Counted from the first letter of the stretch, positions 8,661 to 17,448 are shown. The stretch is 53,966 bases of DNA from an uncultured Chromatiales bacterium (GCA_937128475.1 CAKZML010000246.1:1-53966); one strand, 5' to 3'. The notes: a model not told the origin generated them from the sequence alone. Translations and numbers: made by a program.

Positions 8661-9782
8661 CTATTGTGCGGCTTGGGGTTCAGCCAACAATGGCGCCTCA
8701 GCAGGCAACTCATCCACAAGCTCTTCCGGCACTGGCCGCGTGTGGCGAACCACGTTTACCTGCTCAAGGGCAGCCTGGACATCCAGGCTGTTCACCGAAA
8801 TCGGCAGGGGAATACCCATGGCTGCCTCGATTATTGCCCTGGCCTTTTCCCAGTCGATTTCACGACTGGCCACCCGGGGATCCTGCAACAGGCGTCCCTG
8901 GACTTCTTCCCAATGCCCCTGCCAGGTCTGGTCATCCTCAAACGGTGGATGCGCCTCCAGGTAAAGCTGACCATCGACTTCAGCAACGGAAATCGGCTCA
9001 TTGAGAATCGTCACCGGGGCGCCAACCGGCACCCGGGGAAACAGGCTTTCTATGTCCTCGGGATACAACCGGACGCAGCCATGGCTCACCCGCATCCCCA
9101 CACCGTATGGCTTGTTGGTGCCGTGAATCAGGTAACCGGGCATATCCAGCGCAATCGCATAGCCACCCAGGGGATTGTCCGGACCCGGCCCTACCCGGCG
9201 TGGCAACGGATCACCCGCCTCGGCATGTTCGGCGCGAATCGAGGCCGGTACAAACCAGACAGGATCCTTCGCCTTGGCCCTTACCTTTGCCTGCCCTGTG
9301 GGCGTGGCCCAACCCTCTCGACCCACACCGATAGCAAAGGTGTCCTGCAAGACTCCCTGCTCATCGAAGTGGAACAGTCGGCGACTGGCAACATTCAACA
9401 CCAGGCCTTCACGCTGGCTGGGCAGGATCATCCGGGTAGGCAGCAAAACCCGAGTACCTTCACCGGGCAACCAGGGGTCCACACCGGGATTCGCCTGGAT
9501 CATCTCGTCAAAACCCAGCCCGTGCTGCCTGGCAATATCGGGCAGGGTGTCTTCGTGATACGCGCTTATCCACTGCAAAGAACCGACGATGGATGCGTCG
9601 GCGGGCATCGACTCCAACTGGCGCAGGTCGATGGGAGCCTGGGGTTCAATAACAACAACCACCGAAGGCGGCGGCTCCGACTCCACCAGGGTTTCGTCTA
9701 AAGCCGCGTCGGGTTGCAGAAAAACGCAGGCAGAATTGAGGATGCAGCCGAAGATGAGTAGCGCTGATTTGGAAAAAGACAT
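8661..9782 (-). CDS. LysM-containing L,D-transpeptidase (YkuD family)
   Basis: About 373 residues. After an N-terminal hydrophobic signal (MSFSKSALLIFGCILNSAC; lipobox-like, though Asn at -3 is atypical) there is a proline-rich linker. A LysM-like segment follows (about 72-116, SAYHEDTLPDIARQHGL and ending RVLLP), then a YkuD domain (about 125-250). The catalytic signature is HGTN at 220 and SHGCVR at 233-238, with Cys236 as the nucleophile. Such enzymes form 3-3 crosslinks in peptidoglycan or attach proteins to it in the periplasm. ATG 9782 is chosen over an in-frame start 36 bases upstream because it places the signal peptide at the N-terminus. It is convergent with the ECF sigma gene and 46 bases after the lipA stop. 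Confidence 0.9.
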   Translation of the reverse strand: MSFSKSALLIFGCILNSACVFLQPDAALDETLVESEPPPSVVVVIEPQAPIDLRQLESMPADASIVGSLQWISAYHEDTLPDIARQHGLGFDEMIQANPGVDPWLPGEGTRVLLPTRMILPSQREGLVLNVASRRLFHFDEQGVLQDTFAIGVGREGWATPTGQAKVRAKAKDPVWFVPASIRAEHAEAGDPLPRRVGPGPDNPLGGYAIALDMPGYLIHGTNKPYGVGMRVSHGCVRLYPEDIESLFPRVPVGAPVTILNEPISVAEVDGQLYLEAHPPFEDDQTWQGHWEEVQGRLLQDPRVASREIDWEKARAIIEAAMGIPLPISVNSLDVQAALEQVNVVRHTRPVPEELVDELPAEAPLLAEPQAAQ

Positions 9783-9828
9783 GGGGGAACAGAGTAGCAA
9801 GTCGGCTGTGGTCGGCACAAAGCCGGCG

Positions 9829-10842
9829 CTAGCGTCGCTTTGCCACCGCGTCTTCCAGGCCTACATTGTTCTTCGCAAAAACCTGGTCTGCGCGGTAACT
9901 GGAGCGAACCAGCGGCCCGGAGACGACTTCCATGAAGCCCATATCCAGCCCCCACTGCCGATAGGTCTCGAACTCGGCGGGAGTCACAAAGCGCTCTACA
10001 GCAAGATGATTCGGGGTCGGCCTCAAGTACTGTCCAAAGGTAATGATATCCACCCCGGCGGCGGAACAATCTTCCAATGCCTGGCGAATTTCCTCTTCAG
10101 TCTCACCCAGGCCCAGCATCAGGCTGGTCTTGGTGGTGACATCCGGGCGGAATTTTTTGGCATGGGCAAGCACTGCAAGAGTCTTGTCGTAACCGGCACG
10201 GGGATCTCTCACCGGGTGGGTCAGGCGACGCACGGTCTCAAGGTTCTGGGCAAAAACATCCAGACCCGAATCCACTACAACCTCTACATCCGGAAGGTGG
10301 CCGTCAAAGTCCGGAGTAAGCGCCTCAACGCCGGTCTCGGGATTCAACGTCTTGATGGCTTTCACGCATGCGGCGTAATGCGCAGCGCCACCATCATCAA
10401 GATCATCACGGTCCACCGAGGTGACCACTACATATTTCAGTCCCATGATCTGCACGGACCGGGCTGAATTCTCAGGCTCCTGGGGATCCAGCCAACCCCT
10501 GGGGTTGCCGGTATCCACCGCACAGAAACGGCAGGCCCGGGTGCATACCGAGCCCATCACCATGATGGTCGCGGTACCACCATTCCAGCATTCACCGATA
10601 TTCGGGCACATGGATTCTTCGCAAACCGTGGACAGCTTGTTCTCACGCACGTTCCTGCGCACTGCCTCGAAACCCTTGCCCGCGGGCATGGGAGCACGCA
10701 GCCAGTCGGGCTTGCGTTGCCTGGCTCCTGCCGCCGTCTCGCCCCGGTTTTTCTGACCGTGCTTGATAGCGGTCACGCCAGTCTCGGGGTTAGTGAACTT
10801 TGCACCCGCCTTAACAACAGGTATCCCTTTGAATTCGCTCAA
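9829..10842 (-). CDS. lipA: lipoyl synthase
   Basis: A radical-SAM enzyme that inserts two sulfur atoms into protein-bound octanoyl groups to make lipoate. The auxiliary cluster motif C-x4-C-x5-C is at Cys74, 79 and 85 ([12 protein letters not shown]), and the radical-SAM motif C-x3-C-x2-C at Cys100, 104 and 107 (CTRACRFC). GGAAHY and the C-terminal serine-containing LVRSSYRAD complete the family pattern. I place the start at TTG 10842, giving 337 residues, the family's usual size. AGGA lies 8-9 bases upstream, while the frame extends to 10992 with un-LipA-like sequence. lipB is not adjacent. The 5' leader contains interleaved inverted repeats (see 10910-10961). Confidence 0.95.
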   Translation of the reverse strand: MSEFKGIPVVKAGAKFTNPETGVTAIKHGQKNRGETAAGARQRKPDWLRAPMPAGKGFEAVRRNVRENKLSTVCEESMCPNIGECWNGGTATIMVMGSVCTRACRFCAVDTGNPRGWLDPQEPENSARSVQIMGLKYVVVTSVDRDDLDDGGAAHYAACVKAIKTLNPETGVEALTPDFDGHLPDVEVVVDSGLDVFAQNLETVRRLTHPVRDPRAGYDKTLAVLAHAKKFRPDVTTKTSLMLGLGETEEEIRQALEDCSAAGVDIITFGQYLRPTPNHLAVERFVTPAEFETYRQWGLDMGFMEVVSGPLVRSSYRADQVFAKNNVGLEDAVAKRR

Positions 10843-10909
10843 TTTATCTATCCTGGCGACGATTGCGCACGCTTTCTCGAGGGGAGATTGTCTCACAGCC
10901 TGCCGGATA

Positions 10910-10961
10910 GCCCCAAGCCCTGCCGGCGAGTGCTTTGGGGCCACTCTGAATGACACTCGCC
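10910..10961. promoter_or_regulatory. interleaved inverted repeats (pseudoknot-like) between lipA and the OmpA-type gene
   Basis: Two perfect inverted repeats interleave. GCCCCAA (10910-10916) pairs with TTGGGGC (10935-10941), and GGCGAGTG (10925-10932) pairs with CACTCGCC (10954-10961). The order a-b-a'-b' is that of an H-type pseudoknot with connecting loops of 8, 2 and 12 bases, geometrically feasible on either strand. On the minus strand it would sit about 68 bases before the lipA start; on the plus strand about 125 bases before the OmpA-type start. No poly-U follows, so it is not a simple terminator. An RNA role is inferred only. Confidence 0.4.
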
Positions 10962-11086
10962 ACGCAAGACAGGCAAACCCGTCAGAGAACACGTCTCAAT
11001 TAGCAAAAGTTAGACGTAGTTTCCTCACATTCATCGGCGCTTTGCCTTAAGATTCCGGGATTATTCGCATGTCACAGGATAAACCA

Positions 11087-12550
11087 ATGACAAAAAACCG
11101 GATCAGTGCCCTCCTCGGAACGCTCCTGATGGTCGCCAGCCTTTCCGGCTATGGCGCAAATGACGCTATTCGCGAGACTCTTTTCGGCGACGCCGACGAG
11201 GCGCGCCAGGCCGCAACCGCCGCCCAGGGGGCGCTGTTGGCTCCCCGCAGTTTCGAGCGCGCCACCAAGAGTTACCAAAGCGCCGAGAAGAAACTCGAAA
11301 GAGGCATGAAGGTAGACCGCATTCGCCGCGACCTGGATGGCGCCATCCAGGAATACCGCAAAGCGATCACCGCCGCTGAGTTGGCAAAAGTCACCTTTGG
11401 TAACATGATCAAAGGTCGCAACGATGCATTAGCCGCTGAAGCGAACAACCTGGCCAGTGACTTGTGGAGTCGCGCCGAGCGGGACTTTGAGCGCGCCGCT
11501 GTTGAGCTGGAAGTGGGCGACCTGCGGGCCGCACGCAAGCGAGCTGTGACGGCAGAGAACAATTTCCGCGATGCCGAACTGCAGGCCATCAAGACATCCA
11601 TGCTCAGCGAAACCCGTAGGTTGATCGAACAAGCGGATGACCGCCGGGCCGATCGTTACGCCCCCAAGACCTTCCAGAAGGCCCAGGTGCTGCTGGTACA
11701 GGCTGAACGTGAACTGGATGAAAATCGTTACGATGCGGACCTGCCACGATCGCTGGTCCGGGAGGCCCGTTACGAAGCACTGCATGCTATCTACCTGGCC
11801 GGCTATTTACGCGATGCTCGCGACCGGGATCTCTCAAGCGAAGACCTGGTACTGGAATGGGAGCGCCCGCTACATGAGATCGCCGCTGCCGGTGACCTGG
11901 TCGCCAGGCTGGACGATGGCTATGCCAAGTCCACCGCAGAGATCATCAAGTACATCGAGGACATGCGTATTCTCAATCATTCGCTGGAGCAGGACTTGCT
12001 TGAGCGTGATCAGCAGATGATGGCCATGAGCCAGGAAATCGAAGAACTGGATCAGCGCCTGGGTGGCGCCCGGGATGAGCGCATGGCCCTGGCCCAGCAA
12101 CTGGCAGGTCAGGAACGGGTGCGGGAGCAGGTCAAACAGGTTGAAGGCATGTTCACTCGTGCCGAGGCACTGGTGTTCCGCGAGGGCAATGATATTTACT
12201 TGCGACTGGTCGGCCTGAACTTCGATGTAGGCCGCGCGGAAATCTCGCCAATCAACTACGCCCTGCTGGGCAAGGTGCAAGATGCCCTGCGTGTATTCCC
12301 CGAAGCCTCAATGGTAGTGGAAGGCCATACCGACTCCCATGGCAGCAACGACTCAAACCTCACCCTTTCCCAGGAACGGGCGACCGCGGTCAGGGGCTAC
12401 TTGCTGAACAGCATGGGCATGGACCCGGCGATAATTTCAGCGGTGGGTTATGGCGAAACCCAGCCGGCGGCCAACAACGAAACCCCCGAAGGCAGGCGTC
12501 GTAACCGGCGTATCGATATCCGGATTCGTCCGGCTGCCGACATTCACTAG
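11087..12550 (+). CDS. OmpA-family protein with DUF4398-like helical region
   Basis: About 487 residues: an N-terminal hydrophobic signal, a long charged helical region (roughly 30-340; DUF4398-like, rich in Ala, Glu and Arg, with a coiled-coil part near 300-350), and a C-terminal OmpA peptidoglycan-binding domain. The domain is marked by VEGHTDSHGSND and GYGETQPAANNETPEGRRRNRRIDI, including the Asp and Arg used to bind diaminopimelate. It should link the envelope to peptidoglycan. ATG 11087 (AGGA 7 bases upstream) is preferred over ATG 11069 because it starts directly at the signal peptide. Relatives are often lipoproteins; here the expected lipobox cysteine position reads Tyr (SLSGYGA), so lipidation may be lost. 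It is divergent from lipA. Confidence 0.88.
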   Translation: MTKNRISALLGTLLMVASLSGYGANDAIRETLFGDADEARQAATAAQGALLAPRSFERATKSYQSAEKKLERGMKVDRIRRDLDGAIQEYRKAITAAELAKVTFGNMIKGRNDALAAEANNLASDLWSRAERDFERAAVELEVGDLRAARKRAVTAENNFRDAELQAIKTSMLSETRRLIEQADDRRADRYAPKTFQKAQVLLVQAERELDENRYDADLPRSLVREARYEALHAIYLAGYLRDARDRDLSSEDLVLEWERPLHEIAAAGDLVARLDDGYAKSTAEIIKYIEDMRILNHSLEQDLLERDQQMMAMSQEIEELDQRLGGARDERMALAQQLAGQERVREQVKQVEGMFTRAEALVFREGNDIYLRLVGLNFDVGRAEISPINYALLGKVQDALRVFPEASMVVEGHTDSHGSNDSNLTLSQERATAVRGYLLNSMGMDPAIISAVGYGETQPAANNETPEGRRRNRRIDIRIRPAADIH

Positions 12551-12554
12551 ATAC

Positions 12555-13988
12555 TCAGACTTCCAGCAGTAACTGATCTGGATCTGGCCGGTCATCACCG
12601 GTCAGGTCCAGGACATCCAGGTCCTTGCCGGCACGCAGGAAGCGATCAAGAATCTTGTAGCAGTCCGGGTCAAACTCTTTTTCCCGCCCGGGTTCCAGCA
12701 TGTCCCAGAGTTGGCTTGCCGAGGCCGCGGTGCCCAGGTAGCACCATTCGTCAAAGACGTGAATGTCGTTGCCACCCCCCCATCCCCGTTCGCGTATCCC
12801 TACCGGGCCGGAAAACGGCCACGCCCTGATACTCTGGCTCATCAGTGCCGACACCAACCGCATGTTGTGTGCCTGTACCGACTCCTCTCCTGTGCAGGCG
12901 CCCTGGCAACGATGCAACTGTCGAGAAAAACACGCTCCGCTGCGATGGGCTTCAAGACCCAGCAGACGTGGACACAGCCCCTGTTCTTTTGCTATCGCTT
13001 CCAACCGTGACCGGGCTTGCTTGCGACTGCGAAACATCCCGTACAGCCTTTCATCCAGCTGAGACGGGGAAGCGCCCAACTCCACCAGTTCAACCTGTAC
13101 CCGGCCCTCGCCGCCCACCCGGTAGGCAAACAAGGCCCCCTCGCGCCTGAGTTTGCGGTTGAACAATGGCTGCCGCTGCTTCACCAGGCTGGACTCCAGC
13201 AACAAGGCCCCCAGTTCTCCGGCGGTCTCCTGCCAGTCCAGTCGGCGCAATTGCTGGGCCATGCGCATCTCTTTCGAGGAACGGTGATCCGATGAAAAAT
13301 GTGACATCACCCGGGAGCGCAGGTTGATGCTCTTGCCCACGTACAGCAAGGCATCGTTTTCGCCGTAAAACAGGTAGACGCCGGGTCGCGTGGGCACCTT
13401 GTCAAGAATTTGCGGATCCAGACCCACGGGGGTTGCCGGCCGCTTGAGCAATTCCGCCACGGCCTTTTCGATAGTGCTGGCAGGAACGTCCCGGTATATC
13501 TGCTGCAGGAAATCCCACAACACCCGGGCATCAGCCAGGGCCCGGTGACGGTCTTCGCACCCCAGGCCATGGCGTTTCATGATGGCATCAAGGTTGTGTC
13601 GGCGATGATGGGGATACAGGGCCCGGGAAAGCTTCACGGTACACAGGACTTTTTCCTGAAAGGCCATGCCGGCGCGACGAAATTCGTTCTTCAGGAAACT
13701 GTAGTCAAAGCGCGCGTTGTGGGCCACAAATAAGTGACCGCGTAGTCGTTCCAGCACTTCTTCACCCAGCTTGGCGAAGGTTGGCGCGGCCTCAACCATG
13801 TCAGTGGTAATACCTGTCAACCGTTCAATCGCCGGTGGAATACTTTGCTCGGGATTCACCAGGGAACTCCACTGCTCCACCACCTGGCCGTTTTCCACTC
13901 GCACGATGCCTATTTCCGTTACCCGGCAGTGGTTGGCATTGGTACCTGTGGTTTCAACATCCACGAAGGCGATACGCTCAGCGATCAA
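12555..13988 (-). CDS. DnaQ-like 3'-5' exonuclease fused to GIY-YIG (UvrC/Cho-like) nuclease
   Basis: Two nuclease modules lie in one chain of about 477 residues. Residues 1-170 form a DEDDh exonuclease: FVDVETTG, HNARFDYSF and HRALADARV. A GIY-YIG domain follows (about 200-280; RPGVYLFYGENDALLYVGKS), then a UvrC/Cho-like tail with the cysteine-rich segment GACFSRQLHRCQGACTGEE. Such fusions are known as DNA polymerase III epsilon-like/UvrC-like proteins and are thought to act in DNA repair. TTG 13988 is favoured: it overlaps the TGA of the upstream HAD gene as TTGA and has AGGGAGG 8 bases ahead. GTG 13997 sits directly on that Shine-Dalgarno. The coupled pair forms an operon. Confidence 0.88.
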   Translation of the reverse strand: MIAERIAFVDVETTGTNANHCRVTEIGIVRVENGQVVEQWSSLVNPEQSIPPAIERLTGITTDMVEAAPTFAKLGEEVLERLRGHLFVAHNARFDYSFLKNEFRRAGMAFQEKVLCTVKLSRALYPHHRRHNLDAIMKRHGLGCEDRHRALADARVLWDFLQQIYRDVPASTIEKAVAELLKRPATPVGLDPQILDKVPTRPGVYLFYGENDALLYVGKSINLRSRVMSHFSSDHRSSKEMRMAQQLRRLDWQETAGELGALLLESSLVKQRQPLFNRKLRREGALFAYRVGGEGRVQVELVELGASPSQLDERLYGMFRSRKQARSRLEAIAKEQGLCPRLLGLEAHRSGACFSRQLHRCQGACTGEESVQAHNMRLVSALMSQSIRAWPFSGPVGIRERGWGGGNDIHVFDEWCYLGTAASASQLWDMLEPGREKEFDPDCYKILDRFLRAGKDLDVLDLTGDDRPDPDQLLLEV

Positions 13989-14701
13989 TCCCGGCACCTC
14001 CCTGTCCGACCCAACTTGATCGAGAGTTCCTCCAGGTCCGAAACAATCATCCGCGGCGGTGGCGAGTCGGGCTGCCAGTTCTCAGCCTTGCGATTAACCC
14101 AGGCCGCCTGCATACCCGCCTGGTGTGCGCCATGCACATCGGTGTGGGGATCGTCTCCCACGTGCAAGACCCTGGCATGGGGAACACCGGTACGCTGCAC
14201 CGCTGCATCAAAAATTTCACGCCCAGGCTTGGCCACACCTATTTCCCTGGCCTGGACGTTGGCGACAAAATATTGATCCAGCCCAACCCTGCTCAGGTCA
14301 GCAGTGCCGTTGGTCACCGCCACCAGCGGGAAACGCGCGCCTAACCACTCCAGCGCAGGCAACACATCCTTGTATAAGTCCACCCGATTACGTTCTGCAA
14401 AAAACACCTGGTAGGCCTGTTCCGCCACCTCGGGTGGATGACCCGCCTGTTTGGCGATCTCACCTAGCAAATGACGACGATTGAAACTCATGTCGTGCTT
14501 TTGCTCCGGGAAGCGTTCCAGGATCTGCGCCAGGCGCTGGCGTAACGTATTCCGCGGAAAGCGCCTTGAGATGTCCGGGTAATTGGCCTTGAGCCAGTCC
14601 TGCATGGCCCGCTCCGCCCGCTTGATGACCGGCAGCACCGGCCAAAGCGTGTCATCCAGGTCCAGGCAAATGGCCTCGATGGGTTGTTCCGCCGCGTTCA
14701 T
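13985..14701 (-). CDS. yigB: HAD-family phosphatase, YigB-like
   Basis: A 238-residue HAD hydrolase. Motif I is CLDLDDTLWP (about 12-21) with nucleophile and acid/base aspartates. VAVTNGTAD holds motif II, the lysine of GVAKPGREIFD motif III, and LHVGDDPHTDV motif IV. YigB of E. coli is an FMN and riboflavin-precursor phosphatase; the match in length and motif context makes this a likely orthologue, but substrate specificity is not readable. It is the first gene of a two-gene unit with the exonuclease/GIY-YIG gene downstream, whose start overlaps its stop. AGGA lies 7 bases before the ATG. It is divergent from the glycerophosphodiesterase gene. Confidence 0.85.
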   Translation of the reverse strand: MNAAEQPIEAICLDLDDTLWPVLPVIKRAERAMQDWLKANYPDISRRFPRNTLRQRLAQILERFPEQKHDMSFNRRHLLGEIAKQAGHPPEVAEQAYQVFFAERNRVDLYKDVLPALEWLGARFPLVAVTNGTADLSRVGLDQYFVANVQAREIGVAKPGREIFDAAVQRTGVPHARVLHVGDDPHTDVHGAHQAGMQAAWVNRKAENWQPDSPPPRMIVSDLEELSIKLGRTGRCRD

Positions 14702-14750
14702 GATTGAGTCCTGAGCATGAATCGATTCTAGCCTGTCCCGGAGTCAATCA
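14701..14750. repeat. imperfect inverted repeat in a divergent promoter region
   Basis: TGATTGA-G-TCC (14701-14711) and GGA-G-TCAATCA (14740-14750) are 11-bp arms with one mismatch and a 28-bp spacer. The left arm overlaps the yigB start codon, and the region lies between yigB and the divergent glycerophosphodiesterase gene. It could be an operator acting on both; chance occurrence is not excluded. Confidence 0.3.
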
Positions 14751-14811
14751 CACCGCCCGTGCAGCTTGGGTTATGCTCGGCCTCGAACCGTTCACCAGGG
14801 ATTAGGCGACC

Positions 14812-15558
14812 ATGCCCACAAAGTCTTTCTCAGCCGAATTTGTCGCCCACCGGGGCGCTGCAGCCAGCGGTCCGGAAAATACCCTGCCCGCCATACAGAC
14901 GGCCCTGGACTGTGGATTGAACTGGGTGGAAATAGATATCCAGTTCAGCGCCGACGGAATCCCGGTAGTGATCCATGACGAGGACTTGCTGCGTACCGCC
15001 GGAGCGCCGGGACTGGTCAGGGAAACCCACAGCACAGAACTTGCCCGGGTGTCAGTGCATGAGCAAGCTCGCCTGGGCCGGGCATTTCACCCGACCCCGC
15101 CACCACCGCTATCCGCCGCCGCCGCCCTGTTGCAACCCTACCCCAGGGCCAGGATGTTCGTGGAACTGCGGGTGGACGGCATCGAGTTCATGGGCCGGAG
15201 GCAAGCGATGCGGGCGGTCAACGAGGCCCTGGGTGAGCAGGCATCTCAATGCATCATCCTGTCTTACGATACCCAAATCCTGGAACGGGCCCGTAGCGAA
15301 TACGGATACCCCATAGGCTGGGTACTCAGTGACTACAGCGAGGCAACTCGCCAGGAGGCAGAGAAACTGTGCGCGGACTTCCTGTTTGCCCACCTCCAGG
15401 ACGTGCCCGCCGGCGAAACCTTGTTCAATGGTCCGTGGCAATGGGCGGTTTACGAGGTCACTAGTACACAGGATGCCCTGGATTGGGCCTCCCGGGGCGC
15501 GGGGCTGATCGAAAGTTTCCAGGCCTGCGAACTGGCCGCCAGCCTCGGGAAAGCCTAA
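14812..15558 (+). CDS. glycerophosphodiester phosphodiesterase
   Basis: A 248-residue GDPD-family TIM-barrel enzyme. Catalytic and metal-binding motifs are VAHRGAAASGPENT (about 11-24), EIDIQFSADG (Glu and Asp ligands), and VVIHDEDLLRT with the second catalytic histidine. It hydrolyses glycerophosphodiesters to glycerol-3-phosphate and an alcohol. No signal peptide is present, so a cytosolic location like UgpQ is likely. The usual length of cytosolic family members is about 240-260. ATG 14812 is the first in-frame methionine before the conserved VAHRG. It is divergent from the yigB-nuclease operon and convergent with the SDR gene at 15563. Confidence 0.92.
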   Translation: MPTKSFSAEFVAHRGAAASGPENTLPAIQTALDCGLNWVEIDIQFSADGIPVVIHDEDLLRTAGAPGLVRETHSTELARVSVHEQARLGRAFHPTPPPPLSAAAALLQPYPRARMFVELRVDGIEFMGRRQAMRAVNEALGEQASQCIILSYDTQILERARSEYGYPIGWVLSDYSEATRQEAEKLCADFLFAHLQDVPAGETLFNGPWQWAVYEVTSTQDALDWASRGAGLIESFQACELAASLGKA

Positions 15559-15562
15559 ACCC

Positions 15563-16279
15563 CTACCAGGGCAGGCTCTTTCCCTGGTAACTCTTGAAAC
15601 AACCCGATTGCTCAGGCTGTAGCGACCCGATAACCCGGCGCATTCCGGACACGCTGACCTGGGGAGTGATATCCGCATCCGGTCCACCCATGTCCGTGCT
15701 GACCCAGCCCGGGTGCAAGAGCGCCACGATGATGCCTTTCTCCGCCAGGTCCAGTGACAGGGAGCGCATCACGCAATTCACCGCCGCCTTGCTGGAACGA
15801 TAGCCGTAACTGCCGCCACTGTCGTTCAGGCCGATGGAGCCCATGTTGCTGCTGATGGTGACCAGCTTGCCCTGCTCTGCCGAGGCCAGGTGATCCACAA
15901 AGGCCTCGGCCATTTTCATGGGCGCGAACACGTTGATTCGAAATACATTTTGCCAGTCTTCAAAATCGCTGTTGCCCAGCGCCTGCTCGGGTCGGGCAGC
16001 CGCGTACCCACCCTGGGTATAACTGCCGGCATTATTCAGCAGCAGATCTATCGGCTCGCTGGAAAGCTCATCAGCCAGGGCATCCACCGCAGAGAAGTCA
16101 CCCGGGTCCAGCCGGTGCACCACCACCTGGCCCTTCGCACTCCCGGCCAGTTCGGCCAGGTCCGACGCAGTAGAGGGGTTGCGGCAACAGGCGTGTACTC
16201 GCCAGCCATCGGCCGCATATTGAAGGGCGAACTCCAGACCGAGTCCGCGATTGGCCCCGGTGATTAACACGGTAGGCAT
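15563..16279 (-). CDS. short-chain dehydrogenase/reductase
   Basis: A classical SDR of 238 residues with the Rossmann signature LITGANRGLGLEFA (about 5-18), NNAG, catalytic serine in ISSNMGS and the YxxxK pair in YGYRSSKAAV. TGxxxGxG at the N-terminus indicates NAD(P)H; basic residues after the second strand (CCRNP) suggest NADPH, an inference. The C-terminal GWVSTDMGG fits members close to CsgA/carbonyl-reductase-type SDRs that work on unknown carbonyls. A strong Shine-Dalgarno (AGGAGGAG) precedes the ATG by about 6 bases. It is minus-strand and convergent with the glycerophosphodiesterase, with four bases between stops. Confidence 0.9.
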   Translation of the reverse strand: MPTVLITGANRGLGLEFALQYAADGWRVHACCRNPSTASDLAELAGSAKGQVVVHRLDPGDFSAVDALADELSSEPIDLLLNNAGSYTQGGYAAARPEQALGNSDFEDWQNVFRINVFAPMKMAEAFVDHLASAEQGKLVTISSNMGSIGLNDSGGSYGYRSSKAAVNCVMRSLSLDLAEKGIIVALLHPGWVSTDMGGPDADITPQVSVSGMRRVIGSLQPEQSGCFKSYQGKSLPW

Positions 16280-16330
16280 AACACTCCTCCTGTCGTTCCG
16301 GCTTGGAGCCGCATCCGGCAGCTCCCGCCA

Positions 16331-16765
16331 TCAGCCGAACTGAACCTCAGCTTCCAGGTGAGACTCAGAGGTCAGTGAATTGGTAATCAGGCAGACCTTC
16401 TCGGATTTTTCCAGCAACTTGATGGCTTTCTCCGGGTCGGTTCCCTCGGGCACAGTCAGCACAGCTTTCACATCGAAGCGTGTAAAACGAAGCACGCCTT
16501 CGACCTTATCCAGATAGCCAGTCGTATGGCAATCAAGGTGAGTCCAGTCAAACCGGCTACCCCGGGCCACCGCCTTGAAGCTCAGGACAAAACAATCGGC
16601 CACGGCCGCTGCAATGAAATCCTCGGGAGACCACACATCACCACTGCCACCAAACTGGGCAGGCGGTCCGCTGGCGATATCCGGCAGACCCGGCGCACTC
16701 ACTGTCACGCCACCGGTCTCGCCAGAACTGGCACTTACCTTGTATTCGTGAGGAAAATCACTCAT
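16331..16765 (-). CDS. OsmC-family peroxiredoxin-like protein
   Basis: The 144-residue protein matches the OsmC/YhfA fold. The SPEDFIAAAVADCFV segment carries the first conserved cysteine (about 58) in the central helix and the KVCLITNSL segment the second (about 126), the pair used by Ohr/OsmC thiol peroxidases. GGVTVSAPGLPDI is the characteristic strand-turn. It probably reduces organic hydroperoxides or acts in a related thiol reaction in the cytosol; YhfA-type members have unproven activity. The ATG is preceded by GGGG about 9 bases upstream. It lies 51 bases upstream of the SDR start and could be co-transcribed with it. Confidence 0.88.
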   Translation of the reverse strand: MSDFPHEYKVSASSGETGGVTVSAPGLPDIASGPPAQFGGSGDVWSPEDFIAAAVADCFVLSFKAVARGSRFDWTHLDCHTTGYLDKVEGVLRFTRFDVKAVLTVPEGTDPEKAIKLLEKSEKVCLITNSLTSESHLEAEVQFG

Positions 16766-16860
16766 TCGAAAAAACCCCGGATTATTAATAGAAAACGTCT
16801 AGCCACAATGTAACCCCAGTGGTGGCTGCGCCTAATCCGGAATTACCCTCATGGTCGAAA

Positions 16861-17448
16861 CTAGTTTTCGCTGATGTCCTGGATCACCTGGACTTTCTTG
16901 ATCATCCGGACTTCACCGGCAGGGCCTTCCTCGGTGTCTTCATGAATGAACACCTTGCGCATGCCAGGCTCCATGAACTCCACCTTCCGGGTGATGCCCG
17001 CAGCCTGCAAGGCACTGCGAATAGTTTCACGGGTTGCCTCGTCCAGGGGTTCCGCGCTGGAAATGAACAGGCCGTCAGAGCTCTGGCCCATGATCACCTC
17101 GACCTCCATCTCGCCGGCACCTTTTTCTACCCAGGTATGACCTTCATCGGGCGCGGGCATAGCCGGCAGTACTGTCTCGCTGCCATCGTTGGCAATGATC
17201 ACCACTTCTCCGCTGCGCTTTGTCATCTGCATCGTTTCACCAGCGGTGTTGGTCACCGTCCGGCTCTCACCTTCGGGTAATTCCGACGGCAGAAAATCCA
17301 GGTCCAGGACGCCTACCTTGTCGCCCATATCCAGCACCACGGCGATCTTGCGCTCTATCTGCTCAGCGGCAGACAGACCCACAGACATCAGCAAAGCCAG
17401 GGTGGCTGCGAACGCAACGCCGGTCATTTTTCCTGCGGTCATCATCAT
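16861..17448 (-). CDS. exported protein of unknown function
   Basis: I do not recognise this 195-residue protein. The N-terminus (M-M-M-T-A-G-K, then a hydrophobic stretch ending LMSVGLSAAEQ) is a Sec signal peptide with probable cleavage after SAA near residue 28. The mature part is acidic, with Met-rich patches (TMQMTKRSG) and a C-terminal stretch containing MRKVFIHED and MIKKVQVIQD. No enzymatic motif or cysteine pair is visible. GGAGG is five bases ahead of the ATG at 17446-17448. That start directly follows the TGA of the alpha/beta hydrolase (17449-17451), so the two genes are probably translated from one message. Function unknown; a periplasmic partner is only a guess. Confidence 0.75.
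   Translation of the reverse strand: MMMTAGKMTGVAFAATLALLMSVGLSAAEQIERKIAVVLDMGDKVGVLDLDFLPSELPEGESRTVTNTAGETMQMTKRSGEVVIIANDGSETVLPAMPAPDEGHTWVEKGAGEMEVEVIMGQSSDGLFISSAEPLDEATRETIRSALQAAGITRKVEFMEPGMRKVFIHEDTEEGPAGEVRMIKKVQVIQDISEN

Noticed and set aside
8664-9701. Long plus-strand frame (345 residues) opposite the L,D-transpeptidase
   Set aside because: It is antisense to a gene with LysM and YkuD motifs; its product has no recognisable domain, and such frames are common in GC-rich DNA.
9829-10992. lipA frame extended to 10992
   Set aside because: The extra 50 residues are not LipA-like, while TTG 10842 has a Shine-Dalgarno and gives the usual length.
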